NCBI GenBank assembly: GCA_016210565.1 | Contig: JACQUA010000067.1 | Coordinates: forward strand, 1-46,559 | Source of the DNA: Chloroflexota bacterium | GTDB lineage: Bacteria; Chloroflexota; Dehalococcoidia; JACQUA01 | Length of the DNA: 46,559 bases | Direction of reading: 5' to 3' | In this document: positions 15,184-23,095 of the stretch, in pieces | How positions within the stretch are numbered: position 1 is the stretch's first letter | How the letters are laid out: each line of letters opens with the position of its first letter | The notes under the pieces: generated by a model | Databases searched by the model: none | What the model was told of the DNA's origin: nothing | What the model saw: the letters and a program-made list of their open reading frames with translations, nothing else | Made by a program: the position numbers and the translations under genes

Positions 15184-16213
15184 ACCTCGCCTGACCCAGA
15201 CGGTCCGCTGCGCCGGCTGAGCCGCCAAGCTGGGTCCAGGGGACCTGGACGAAGCCCTGCGCGGACTGCCTCTCATTTCCCACCCGAATATCATCGTCGG
15301 CATGGAAAAGCCCGACGATGCCGGCGTCTACAAATTGAATGACGAAACGGCCCTGGTCCAGACCGTCGATTTCATGACGCCCATCGTGGATGACCCCTAT
15401 TCCTTCGGGCAGATCGCCGCGGCCAACTCCCTGAGCGATGTCTATGCCATGGGCGGCAGGCCCATCACCGCCATGAACATCGTGTGCTTCCCCATCAAGG
15501 ACATGGACATATCCGTCCTCAGGGATATGCTGAGGGGCGGTCTGGACAAGATGAGGGAAGCCGGCACGGTGCTCATCGGGGGGCACAGCGTCGAAGACCA
15601 GGAGCTTAAGTACGGGCTTTCAGTCACCGGACTGATCCACCCGCAAAAAGTGCTGGCCCGCTCCGGGGCGCGCCCCGGCGATGTGCTGGTCTTGACCAAG
15701 CCGCTGGGCGCCGGCGTATTGAGCACGGCGCTGAAAGGCGGCATCCTGGATGCTTCATCGCTCGAGGCCGCCATCCGCAATATGGTCCTCTTGAACAAGG
15801 AAGCATCCGAGCTGATGCAGTCCATCGGCGCCCATGGCTGCACCGACATCACCGGGTTCGGCCTCCTGGGACACGCCTCAGAAATGTGCTTGCAGAGCAA
15901 CGCCGGCATGAAAATCGAGACCGGTAAGGTCCCCCTGCTCCCCGGAGTCGTCGAGTTCGCCAGGAAAGGGGTGCTGCCCGGCGGCGCCTACCGGAACAAA
16001 GAGTTCCGGTTGCCCATGGTCGACACGGGCTCAACGCCCGACTGGATGGTCAACGTACTTTTCGATCCCCAGACCTCGGGCGGGCTTTTGATCTCTACAA
16101 CGCCCCAGCGCGCCAGGGAAATCGTTGCCCAACTCCGCGAACGGGGGCAGCCAACCGCCGCGATTATCGGCGAAGTGGTAGCAGAACCGAAGAACAGGAT
16201 TGCCCTGGTCTAG
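15167..16213 (+). CDS. selD: Selenide, water dikinase, itself a selenoprotein (Sec18 at UGA 15218-15220)
   Basis: SelD makes selenophosphate from selenide and ATP. Reading from ATG 15167 gives MENKARPRLTQTVRCAG, then TGA, then AAKLGPGDLDEALRG, in frame with the conserved SelD body (TVDFMTPIVDDPYSFGQIAA, AMGGRPITAMNIVCFP, GGHSVEDQELKYGLSVTG, GCTDITGFGLLGHA). The UGA occupies the catalytic Cys/Sec position, followed two residues later by the essential Lys (U-A-A-K), as in known Sec-containing SelD proteins. A hairpin of the bacterial SECIS type begins 13 nt after the UGA. With Sec the protein is 348 aa, normal length; the first conventional ATG after the UGA (15302) would remove the active site. 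It overlaps the upstream 88-aa gene by 17 bp. selB follows after 310 bp of repeats. Confidence 0.95.
15234..15250 (+). promoter_or_regulatory. Bacterial SECIS-like hairpin in selD
   Basis: GTCCAGG (15234-15240) pairs perfectly with CCTGGAC (15244-15250) around a GGA loop. The loop begins 21 nt after the UGA and starts with G, matching what is known of bacterial SECIS elements (apical loop roughly 16-37 nt downstream of UGA, with a G among its first bases). It should recruit SelB, encoded nearby, with Sec-tRNA. Confidence 0.8.
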
Positions 16214-16523
16214 TCGATAGTCGGCGGTCGCCAGTCGGCAGCCCGACCACCGCCAGTACCACCCCGACTCGTCGGGGCCTGTGAAGGCTGGATTTTCGCC
16301 AACGTCAATACAATAAGGTTCATCGAGTTCGCTGGGTTTCTTGAGTTCTTTGAGTTATTGAGTTAGCTGATGGCCGCAAGCTGTAAGCTGTTAGCCAATG
16401 GCAGATAGCGGATAGCCGACAGCCGATAGCAATTTTTCCATTTTGGCCTGTCATTTTGATTCTTGGATTTTGCTTTTTTGATTTCGTTTGGCCATTCGTC
16501 ATTCGGACTTCGGATTTCGCTAA
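16214..16523. repeat. Repeat-filled gap between selD and selB
   Basis: The gap contains AGTCGGCAGCC-type units, a CCCCGACTCGTCGGGG palindrome (about 16262-16277), GAGTTCTTTGAGTTATTGAG, and GCTGTAAGCTGTTAGCC/GATAGCCGACAGCCGATAGC units also seen at about 14869-14903. A family B stretch (CATTCGTCATTCGGACTTCG, 16494-16513) ends four bases before the selB ATG region. I looked for a tRNA-Sec here and saw none. Confidence 0.6.
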
Positions 16524-18380
16524 ATGTATGTCCTAGGCACTGCCGGGCACGTTGACCACGGAAAATCAGCCCTGATCCGCGCCCTGACCGGCACTGACCC
16601 CGACCGTCTCCGTGAGGAAAAAGAGCGGGGGATGACCATAGACCTCGGCTTCGCCTGGATGACCCTGCCCGGCGGTCGCGAAGTGAGCATTGTGGACGTG
16701 CCCGGCCATGAGCGGTTCATCAGCAACATGCTGGCCGGAGTCGGCGGCATAGACGTGGCCCTTCTGGTCATCGCCGCGGATGAGGGGGTGATGCCTCAGA
16801 CCCGGGAGCACCTGGCCATCCTGGACCTCATCGGCGTCTCCTCCGGCATAGTGGTGATCACCAAGAAGGACCTGGTAGACAAGGAATGGCTGGAGTTGGT
16901 CTTCGCCGATGCGGCCAACGTCATCAAAGGGACCACGCTGTCCCGGGCCCCTATCGTCGCTGTCTCGGCGGTCACCGGCGAAGGCCTCGCCGAGTTGACG
17001 CAGACCATAGAAAAGGTCCTGGACACGACCCCTCCCAAGAAAGACCTGGGCAGGCCGCGTCTCCCCGTGGACCGGATTTTTACCATCGCCGGTTTCGGCA
17101 CCGTGGTCACCGGTACCCTGATTGACGGCCGGTTCTCCCTGGGCCAGGAGGTAGAAATCGTTCCGTCCGGGCAAAGAGCCCGCATCCGGGGCCTGCAGAG
17201 CCACAAGAAAAAGGTTGAGACCGCTCATCCCGGCAACCGGGTAGCCATAAACCTTACCGGGGTTTCCACCGAGCAGATCGAAAGGGGCCAGGTGGTAACC
17301 ACTCCGGGCTGGCTCCGGCCCACTTCAGCCATGGATGCCAGAATGCGCCTGCTGGCCTCGGTCAAGAGCCCCCTGCCGCACAACGCCGAGATCGAGTTCT
17401 ATTCCGGGTCGGCGGAAGCTCCGGGCGTCATAAGGCTCCTGGAAAAAAACGACCTGCCGCCCGGCGAGTCGACCTGGGTGCAAATCGTGACCAGGAAACC
17501 GGTCCCGGTGGTCAAAGGCGACCCCTTCGTGGTGCGTTCACCGAACGATACCCTGGGCGGCGGCGCCATAGTGCAAACCCACGCCTCCCGCCACCGCCGG
17601 TTTTACGAACCGACCCTCAGGAAGCTGGCCGCCCTGGAAAAAGGCAGCGCCGAAGAGATCTTCCTGACCGTGCTCCGCGCCGGCGAACCCGCCGACCTGG
17701 AAAGCCTGACGCCCAGGACCAATCTCAATGCCGGTGAAGTGGAGGCGGTGGTGCAGAAGCTCATCTCCGAGAAGCAGATTTTCCAACTGGCAGGCAAGGG
17801 TGGTAGGGCGGTCTTAATCAGCGCCGGTGGTTATGGCCAGAAAAAGGACCAGGCGATCGAAGCAGCCCGGAACTATCATCAGCAGTTCCCCTTGCGACAC
17901 GGCATCCCCAAAGAGGAACTGCGCAGCCGCCTCAAAACGGCCCCTCAGCCCTTTCTGGGGTTGCTCAACCTGCTGATTCAGGACAGCGTTCTGGTGGAGG
18001 AGGGCGCCGCGGTGCGTCTGCCTTCGTTCCAGCCCGCGTTGACGAGGGAACAGGAGCAGTCTGTTGAGAAGTTCCTCCAGACCCTGGTGGAGAACCCCTA
18101 TTCCCCTCCCTCGGAGAACCTGCCCGGCGAAGAAGTGCTGGGCTACCTCCAGGAGCAGGGCAAGGTAGTCCGGGTCTCAGCCGATGTGGTGTTCAGCAAG
18201 GCTGCGTTTGACGAGATGGTGAAACGCACAATCGAAGAGATCAGGACGAGGGGAAAGATTACCCTGGCCGAAGTGCGGGACGTCTTCCAGACGAGCCGGA
18301 AATACGCCATGGCCCTGCTGGAATACCTGGACGAGAAGAAGATCACCCGCCGCGTCGGCGACGAGCGCTTCCTGAAATAG
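16524..18380 (+). CDS. selB: Selenocysteine-specific elongation factor SelB
   Basis: The 618-aa translational GTPase brings Sec-tRNA to UGA codons next to a SECIS hairpin. GTPase motifs are G1 GTAGHVDHGKS (about residues 5-15), switch I/G2 region KERGMTIDLGFA (about 33-44), G3 DVPGHE (about 59-64) and G4 TKKD (about 112-115). EF-Tu-like domains follow (GFGTVVTGTLIDG). The C-terminal third, from about 390, has the winged-helix repeats typical of SelB, ending with a module in EEIRTRGKITLAEVRDVF and LLEYLDEKKITRRVGDERF. Length matches typical SelB. The ATG at 16524 has no clear Shine-Dalgarno; family B repeat sequence runs up to it, so expression may depend on readthrough from selD. selA and tRNA-Sec are not in this window. 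Confidence 0.95.
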   Translation: MYVLGTAGHVDHGKSALIRALTGTDPDRLREEKERGMTIDLGFAWMTLPGGREVSIVDVPGHERFISNMLAGVGGIDVALLVIAADEGVMPQTREHLAILDLIGVSSGIVVITKKDLVDKEWLELVFADAANVIKGTTLSRAPIVAVSAVTGEGLAELTQTIEKVLDTTPPKKDLGRPRLPVDRIFTIAGFGTVVTGTLIDGRFSLGQEVEIVPSGQRARIRGLQSHKKKVETAHPGNRVAINLTGVSTEQIERGQVVTTPGWLRPTSAMDARMRLLASVKSPLPHNAEIEFYSGSAEAPGVIRLLEKNDLPPGESTWVQIVTRKPVPVVKGDPFVVRSPNDTLGGGAIVQTHASRHRRFYEPTLRKLAALEKGSAEEIFLTVLRAGEPADLESLTPRTNLNAGEVEAVVQKLISEKQIFQLAGKGGRAVLISAGGYGQKKDQAIEAARNYHQQFPLRHGIPKEELRSRLKTAPQPFLGLLNLLIQDSVLVEEGAAVRLPSFQPALTREQEQSVEKFLQTLVENPYSPPSENLPGEEVLGYLQEQGKVVRVSADVVFSKAAFDEMVKRTIEEIRTRGKITLAEVRDVFQTSRKYAMALLEYLDEKKITRRVGDERFLK

Positions 18381-18985
18381 CCCGTAGCGACACCCCTTGC
18401 GGGTGTCGAAAAGCAGTAGGGTGCGTTAAGCGCAGACGGGCGTCGGGCTGCTGCCAGGGGCGGCTGCGCGAACCCACCGTTTCCGGGTACCACAGGCCGC
18501 CGTGCCTGTGCGGGCCGAACCAGACCAAGTGCCTCGCAACATTCCAATCACCAAATTCCGAATTCCAGTTCCAAGGCCCCGCTTTCACCGGTCATTGGCG
18601 CATTCGTCGTTGCTACGAAAATGTCACCCTGAGGCAGAGCCCTGAGCGAAGCGAAGGGGCAGTCGAAGGGTCTTTCGTCTGGCACCCCACCACAAACGAT
18701 TCTTCGACTACGTTCGCTACGCTCGCTTCGCTCAGAGTTTGTGAATTTATTGAAAGCCCAGATACAAAACTAATTGTTTGCCAGATAGGGCCTGACCAAT
18801 TTCTTCACAAGCTCTCAGAATGACAGATGACCCAGGCGTTTTCATTCTTTATGGCGCGCCTCCAAGCGCATAGTTGATTCAATCGTCATTCGGATTTCGT
18901 CATTCGTCATTTCGTGTGGTGGGTTCGCGCACCCCCCACATCAACCCCATCCACCCCCTGTGCGCTTAACCCACCCTACCACGGG
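18381..18985. repeat. Dense repeat island between convergent selB and a binding-protein gene
   Basis: No gene is seen here. In order there are: a family E hairpin (CGACACCC-CTTGC-GGGTGTCG, about 18387-18408); a family C unit (GGTGCGTTAAGCGCAG to GCTGCGCGAACCCACC, 18416-18478); a CACAGGCCGCCGTGCCTGTG hairpin (about 18491-18510); a family A element interrupted by the 78-bp inverted-repeat element (18622-18825); a family B stretch (18887-18913); and an oppositely oriented family C unit (GGTGGGTTCGCGC to GCGCTTAACCCACCCTAC, 18918-18979). Confidence 0.8.
18736..18813. mobile_element. 78-bp MITE-like element (copy 1) with 5-bp target duplication
   Basis: The ends AGTTTGTGAATTTATTG and (reverse complement) AGCTTGTGAAGAAATTGG form imperfect terminal inverted repeats. 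The element is flanked on both sides by CTCAG (18731-18735 and 18814-18818); removing one CTCAG plus the 78 bp restores the normal family A sequence CTTCGCTCAGAATGACA. A second copy of identical length is at 27666-27743 in the other orientation at the same site. It has no coding capacity, so it would need a transposase in trans. Confidence 0.8.
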
Positions 18986-20140
18986 CTACTTCAGCAACGG
19001 CTTGAAGTCCTCCTTGGACTGCTGCACCACTTTGTCGGCGATCTTGCGGAATTCGTCATCGCCGAAGATGTATTTCTTCCCGGGTTCCCGCACCAGACCC
19101 GCGCCCAGGTGGGCCTTGGAAACATCTTCCCTGGCGCTCTCAATCCCGGCGCCCTCGGCGTACAGCGTCTGCCCTTCCTTGGAAAGCAGCCAGTTGATGA
19201 AGACCCTGGTCGCGTTCGGATGCGGCCTCTTGGTCATAACCGAGATGGTCCCCGCCCCCGGTTCGATCATGGAGCCCTCTTTGGGGATGACCGGCAGAAG
19301 AGGGGCTCCCGCCCTCAGGAACTCCGCTATCGGATCGGGCTTGGTCCCTATCAGGACGCTGTACTTGCCCCGCGCCACCCACTCGGTCAACAACCTCTCG
19401 TCGCGAGACATGAAGGGTTCCTGTCGTATCAGCGCCTTGATGTAATCGGGTCCCATGAGGTATTCCGAGACCAGGGCAACAAAGGAATTCGATGCGCCTT
19501 CGATGGTGGGATCGGCCATGGCTATTTTGCCTTTGAAGGCCGGTTTGAGCAGGTCGTTGTAAGAGGCCAGTTCTCCGGGTTTCACCAGCGTCGTGTTTAT
19601 GGTGAAGGGCCAGAAGATGCTGCCGCGGAAGCCCAGCAGCCGTCCTTCCTTATCGATATAAGGCAGCTTGTTACCGTACCATTTCGTGGCGTCGCCGACT
19701 TCGGGCACAATAAACTCCGGGCCCATTACATCCATGACGCCTTCCGGCACCAGCATGGACATAGTCGAGGTACTGCCGGCCATATAGGCGTCGCCGGTAT
19801 ACAGTCCCGCCCGCCGCTCGCTCAATATCTTGGTGATCATCTCGACGCCCTTGCCGGTAACGAACTCCATCTCCAGTCCGTATTTCTCCTTCAGGGAGTT
19901 GGTGAACGCCGTCCGGATATCCGCCCCGGCCGTGGTGTAGAGCACCACCTTCCCTTCGGTTTTAGCCGCGGCCAGCGTCTTGTTCCATTGCTGTTCCCAG
20001 GCCGGCTTCTCCCCTCCCAGGGCCGCACCTCTGGCCGGCGACTGCGGGGGCGCGACTGCCGGCCCCACCGGCGGCGCGCACGAATTAATCACCAGGGCCA
20101 GCAAAAGGGTTGCGGTCATAATGATCCATAGTTTTTTCAT
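18986..20140 (-). CDS. ABC transporter substrate-binding lipoprotein (family 1-type)
   Basis: The 384-aa lipoprotein has an N-terminal signal MKKLWIIMTATLLLALVINS, with the lipidated cysteine at residue 21. The mature part has a Pro/Ala-rich linker, then KVVLYTTAGADIRTAFTNSL, a mid-region KGKIAMADPTIEGASNSFVA, and FINWLLSKEGQTLYAEGAG near the C-terminus. This is the same architecture as the lipoprotein at 2409-3593, to which it is a diverged paralogue. The ATG follows GGAGAGAGACG. No ABC permease or ATPase is adjacent. It lies 218 bp downstream of the second UbiD gene on the same strand, so it may capture that pathway's substrate. The ligand is not predictable from sequence. Confidence 0.86.
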   Translation of the reverse strand: MKKLWIIMTATLLLALVINSCAPPVGPAVAPPQSPARGAALGGEKPAWEQQWNKTLAAAKTEGKVVLYTTAGADIRTAFTNSLKEKYGLEMEFVTGKGVEMITKILSERRAGLYTGDAYMAGSTSTMSMLVPEGVMDVMGPEFIVPEVGDATKWYGNKLPYIDKEGRLLGFRGSIFWPFTINTTLVKPGELASYNDLLKPAFKGKIAMADPTIEGASNSFVALVSEYLMGPDYIKALIRQEPFMSRDERLLTEWVARGKYSVLIGTKPDPIAEFLRAGAPLLPVIPKEGSMIEPGAGTISVMTKRPHPNATRVFINWLLSKEGQTLYAEGAGIESAREDVSKAHLGAGLVREPGKKYIFGDDEFRKIADKVVQQSKEDFKPLLK

Positions 20141-20283
20141 CGTCTCTCTCCTTTCATAACCACAGGACTTGAAATCCCTGCATAAGCATTATACCCCATT
20201 TTCCACCCGGCGTGGGACCGGTGTATCTCAAACACGGCCAACATTATTCCGCGTTTGTCCGTCCATGCGTACCGGGGACGTGT

Positions 20284-20361
20284 AACCACCAAAAACACAA
20301 ATTAACACGAAAGTGGCCAGCTACTCGCTACTTGTTACCCGCTACCCACTACTCACTACTA
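20284..20361. repeat. Repeats between the second UbiD gene and the binding lipoprotein
   Basis: A diverged ACCACCAAAAACACAAATTAACACGAA half-unit (related to the pair at 44117-44227) is followed by GCTACTCGCTACTTGTTACCC and CTACCCACTACTCACTACT. On the minus strand the latter reads AGTAGTGAGTAGTGGGTAG and begins at the stop codon of the UbiD gene. Confidence 0.6.
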
Positions 20362-21786
20362 CCCCGCGAACGACCTGAATTTGTCTTTCATCCGGCTGAC
20401 CACCTGCGGTCGGAAGGTGACCGTTTTGGGGAACTCGTCTATCCACTCGAAGGGCTTGCAGGCATCGATGATAGCCCTCGAGTTGAAGAGCGCCTCAGCA
20501 GGCTTCCGGATCGTCGGGTCAACGGAACTGCTCCGGGTTCTCCGGATGATGTCGATGCCCGTCTCCGGGTTGGAGCGGCTGGCGATGGCCCACATCACGT
20601 CGTCCATGTCCGTGGGATCGATGTCTTCGTCCACCACCACCACGTACCGGTTCATGTAGGAAGCCCTCCTGAGCTGCGATGTCAGCAGCGCGGCCTGCCT
20701 GGCATGGCCGGCGTAACGCTGCTTGATAGAAATGGTGATGAACTGCTGCTGGCCCACCTCGCTGAAATAGACGCCCCTGATGTCGGGGACGCCCGCCTTC
20801 GTCAGCTCGTTGAAGAGCATCGCGCTGCTCATCAGCACCATGAAGTAGCTGGTGTCGCTGGGCGGCCGGCCAGGGGGAGACCCCACCAGGACCGGATTGT
20901 TGCGGTGATAGATGCGCTCGACTTCAATTATGGGCGCGGGCCTCTCCTTGCTGGCGTAGTAGCCATGCCATTCGCCGAAAGGCCCTTCCGGAAGCCGTTT
21001 GTCCTGGGGGACCCACCCCGCGATGACGATTTCGGCGTCTGCCGGCATCGGCAGGCCGGTCACTTCTTCCGTGATGAGCTCCACCGGTTCACCCCGCACC
21101 GCCCCCATGTAATGGAACTCCGTTCCGAAGGGTACCTCCAGGCAGGATATCCGGAAGACCAACGGATGATGGCCGACTGAAACCAGCACCGGGCATGGCT
21201 TGCCCGCCGCGTGGTATTTCTGCAGGTGCAGGAACCCGTGCCGGCCCGGGGAGATGTAAAGGCCGGTGGTCTGCCGGTCCTGGACCATGACCCGGTAGGT
21301 GCCGGAGTTCACCTGTCCCGTTTCCGGGTCCCGGGTGATGACCGCATCGCCGGTCCCGATATACCTTCCCCCATCCTCCTCATGCCATTTCGGCACGGGG
21401 AATTTCAACAGGTCCACATCTTTACCGGACAGCACGTTTTCCAGCACCGGGCCGGTGGAGACCGTTTTCGGCGGATAGGACTCCAGCTTGCTTTCCCACT
21501 CCTCGAACTTCCTCCGCACCACCTCCAGCAGCGGGAGGCCTGAAAGCCCTTCGGGCAGCCCGAAGGTGAGGCAGACGCGGCTGGGCGTGCGGGTCGAACC
21601 CGTCAGCACCCGGTAGCCGCGGGGATAGCCGGTGATATTGTCGAACAGCAGCGCCGGGCTTGGCTTCCTCTTCCAGTTGAGGGCGGTCAGACACCCAATC
21701 TCGGTATCCCAATGGGCGCTGTCCAGTTTCTCCAGCTCCCCGCGTTTCTCCACCCGCTCCAGCCAGCCTCTAAGGTCTTCTGCCAT
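20359..21786 (-). CDS. UbiD family decarboxylase (second paralogue)
   Basis: The 475-aa protein has the same UbiD landmarks as the protein at 13293-14723: GGRYIGTGDAVITRDP near residues 139-154, NSGTYR at 160-165, and EGPFGEWHGY at 267-276 with the catalytic acidic residues. It should decarboxylate (or carboxylate) an aromatic or unsaturated acid with prenylated FMN. Sequence outside the motifs differs strongly from the first paralogue, suggesting another substrate. The start is well supported by AAGGAGGT five bases before the ATG. It probably forms a transcription unit with the downstream binding lipoprotein. The stop codon abuts an AGTAG-type repeat. Confidence 0.9.
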   Translation of the reverse strand: MAEDLRGWLERVEKRGELEKLDSAHWDTEIGCLTALNWKRKPSPALLFDNITGYPRGYRVLTGSTRTPSRVCLTFGLPEGLSGLPLLEVVRRKFEEWESKLESYPPKTVSTGPVLENVLSGKDVDLLKFPVPKWHEEDGGRYIGTGDAVITRDPETGQVNSGTYRVMVQDRQTTGLYISPGRHGFLHLQKYHAAGKPCPVLVSVGHHPLVFRISCLEVPFGTEFHYMGAVRGEPVELITEEVTGLPMPADAEIVIAGWVPQDKRLPEGPFGEWHGYYASKERPAPIIEVERIYHRNNPVLVGSPPGRPPSDTSYFMVLMSSAMLFNELTKAGVPDIRGVYFSEVGQQQFITISIKQRYAGHARQAALLTSQLRRASYMNRYVVVVDEDIDPTDMDDVMWAIASRSNPETGIDIIRRTRSSSVDPTIRKPAEALFNSRAIIDACKPFEWIDEFPKTVTFRPQVVSRMKDKFRSFAG

Positions 21787-21995
21787 GATGTACCTCCTTG
21801 ATGGTGAGTGTTGGTCCAGGTTCCGTCAGCAGGACATCCATCCCTGCGTGTTCAGGGGATTCAATTCAAAGCGATCACAGCCAGCCTCTCACCGGACCCA
21901 CAGTTTACCCCATGCATACCGCCTTTGTCTGTCAAGCCAGGTCGACAACTCTTTGTCGGCGTGACGTCGCCAAGCGCCTGAGTGCGGCCTTGTCA

Positions 21996-22211
21996 TCAAA
22001 CGGATACCGGAGTCAAAGTATAGATCCTGGCGAGCCTTGCCGCTGATTTGATGTCCCCTCGTTTGAGTTTTTCTCTGACCTCGTCTAGCTTATATGCGTC
22101 ATCCAGTGAAAGATAGGGAGACCACCCTTCTTCGGCGTGCATCATTTCCACATCGACCACAGCCACGTATCTGCCCTCGTGAATCATCCCTTCGTGGTGG
22201 TGTTTCTTCAT
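21996..22211 (-). CDS. Small protein paired with a DUF4258 gene, possible antitoxin (71 aa)
   Basis: The ATG at 22211 overlaps the TGA of the upstream DUF4258 reading frame (ATGA) and is preceded by AAGGAGGAAGC, so the two are translationally coupled. The protein begins MKKHHHEGMIHEGRYVAVVD and ends with SAARLARIYTLTPVSV. It has an acidic middle part (VEMMHAEEGWSPYLSLDDAY) and a basic helical segment (KLDEVREKLKRGDIKSA). No signal or membrane segment is seen. Small proteins of this type commonly follow DUF4258 genes, so an antitoxin or partner role is plausible but unproven. It is intact although its partner gene is frameshifted. Confidence 0.7.
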   Translation of the reverse strand: MKKHHHEGMIHEGRYVAVVDVEMMHAEEGWSPYLSLDDAYKLDEVREKLKRGDIKSAARLARIYTLTPVSV

Positions 22212-22533
22212 TGCTTCCTCCTTAAGAAATCTCCCTCCCAGCGCTTGGGGTCCGGGCGGTATGCGGTAACCAGAACGGACGGCGCAGTCCTCCCTTTCGG
22301 AATTCCCCAGACCACATGTACGGACCTCCCACGGCCTTCTTTTTGGAGAACCAGGACACACGGTCCTTTGGGATAGTCCGGATACTCCTCGACAACAACA
22401 GAGTTCCTAACCGATGAGAGAAGATATCCCGGACGAAAAGACCATCCGCAGCGAGTTCATCGTAACCATGATCCGAGATTCCGATTTGGCCTCCTTCGAT
22501 TAATTGTACGACATTCTCGAATATCTGTGCCAT
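22208..22533 (-). pseudogene. DUF4258 (toxin-like) gene disrupted by a frameshift
   Basis: From ATG 22533 (GGAAAGAC upstream) the frame reads MAQIFENVVQLIEGGQIGIS then DHGYDELAADGLFVRDIF. It then leaves the family pattern, which resumes in another frame as SVRNSVVVEEYPDYPKG, CVLVLQKEGRGRSVHVVWGI and TAPSVLVTAYRPDPKRW, ending at the TGA at 22208-22210. The break lies at about 22411-22422, near TTCTCTCATCGG; one missing base (or two extra) would explain it. DUF4258 proteins resemble RelE/BrnT-like small RNases and usually sit in two-gene modules. The second half is well conserved, so the lesion is recent, a sequencing or assembly error, or recoded. Confidence 0.8.
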
Positions 22534-22902
22534 GTCTTTCCTGTCAGCGCACAACGCCGGTTGCATGCCGCTCTGCCAATCTTAGAAAGGAACCCGATCA
22601 CGGACCTCATCAGCCCCTTTGGAGGGTGCCTCCGCCGGCCGCGAACAACCCGAGAGCCAGCCGGCAACTTCAATTTCGGTCCGCCAAACCCGTAATACTG
22701 AAGGATAGCATGATTTGGAAATGCCGGTCAACACCGCGCCGCGCCGGGCGCTTGGAGCCAAACCGTCCGTTGTCTCCGTCCCCTGGATCTGGTCCAGCAT
22801 TTCATCAATCTATATCTATCATGGTCGCACTAATCACACTCTTGGAACATTATGTCATATCTTTTCACAAACAGGCCCTGCCACACACACGCCTTCCCCC
22901 TC
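22534..22902. other. Intergenic region without recognised features
   Basis: This stretch lies between the divergent DUF4258 module and the pyr operon. I see no convincing gene, no tRNA and none of the repeat families common elsewhere in the window. The module's promoter should lie near 22560-22620. Confidence 0.5.
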
Positions 22903-22932
22903 TTGCACAACTACCCATCTTTGGTGTAAGAT
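22903..22932 (+). promoter_or_regulatory. Promoter of the pyr operon (sigma70-type)
   Basis: TTGCAC (22903-22908) and TAAGAT (22927-22932) are separated by 18 bp. Transcription would start at about 22939, giving a leader of about 155 nt that holds the PyrR site and attenuator. Confidence 0.65.
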
Positions 22933-22980
22933 ATTGGCAACTGAACCCACTTGAGATTCAGCGGTGGGGTCACCGTTGAA

Positions 22981-23095
22981 CCTTTAAGTCAGTCCCGTGA
23001 GGCTGGCAAGGGGATACCGGGGTGGGTGCACCGAATACACCCGCACACCTCTCAGGAGTAGTAACCTCTTGCCGCCCGCTGCAAGAGGTTTTTTT
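22981..23095 (+). promoter_or_regulatory. PyrR-dependent attenuator: PyrR-binding hairpin, antiterminator and terminator
   Basis: The PyrR-binding loop has CCTTTAAG, then AGTCC (22991-22995), GTGAGGCT (22997-23004) and a closing AAGG, matching the conserved core known from Bacillus pyr leaders. The terminator is AACCTCTTGC (23063-23072), an 8-nt loop, GCAAGAGGTT (23081-23090), and a run of T to 23095. GGCAAG at 23005-23010 can instead pair with CTTGCC at 23068-23073 (extendable by GGC/GCC across a bulged T), giving a mutually exclusive antiterminator. UMP-bound PyrR should stabilise the first hairpin and so permit termination. The T-tract abuts the pyrR ATG and the stem contains its AGAGG Shine-Dalgarno, so the hairpin may also block translation. 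Confidence 0.92.

Noticed and set aside
15302..16213. selD starting at the ATG at 15302
   Set aside because: This would remove the catalytic Sec and Lys. The upstream in-frame segment through the UGA matches SelD and has a SECIS-like hairpin.
22534..22566. 11-residue N-terminal extension of the DUF4258 gene
   Set aside because: The internal ATG at 22533 has a ribosome-binding site and fits the family start.
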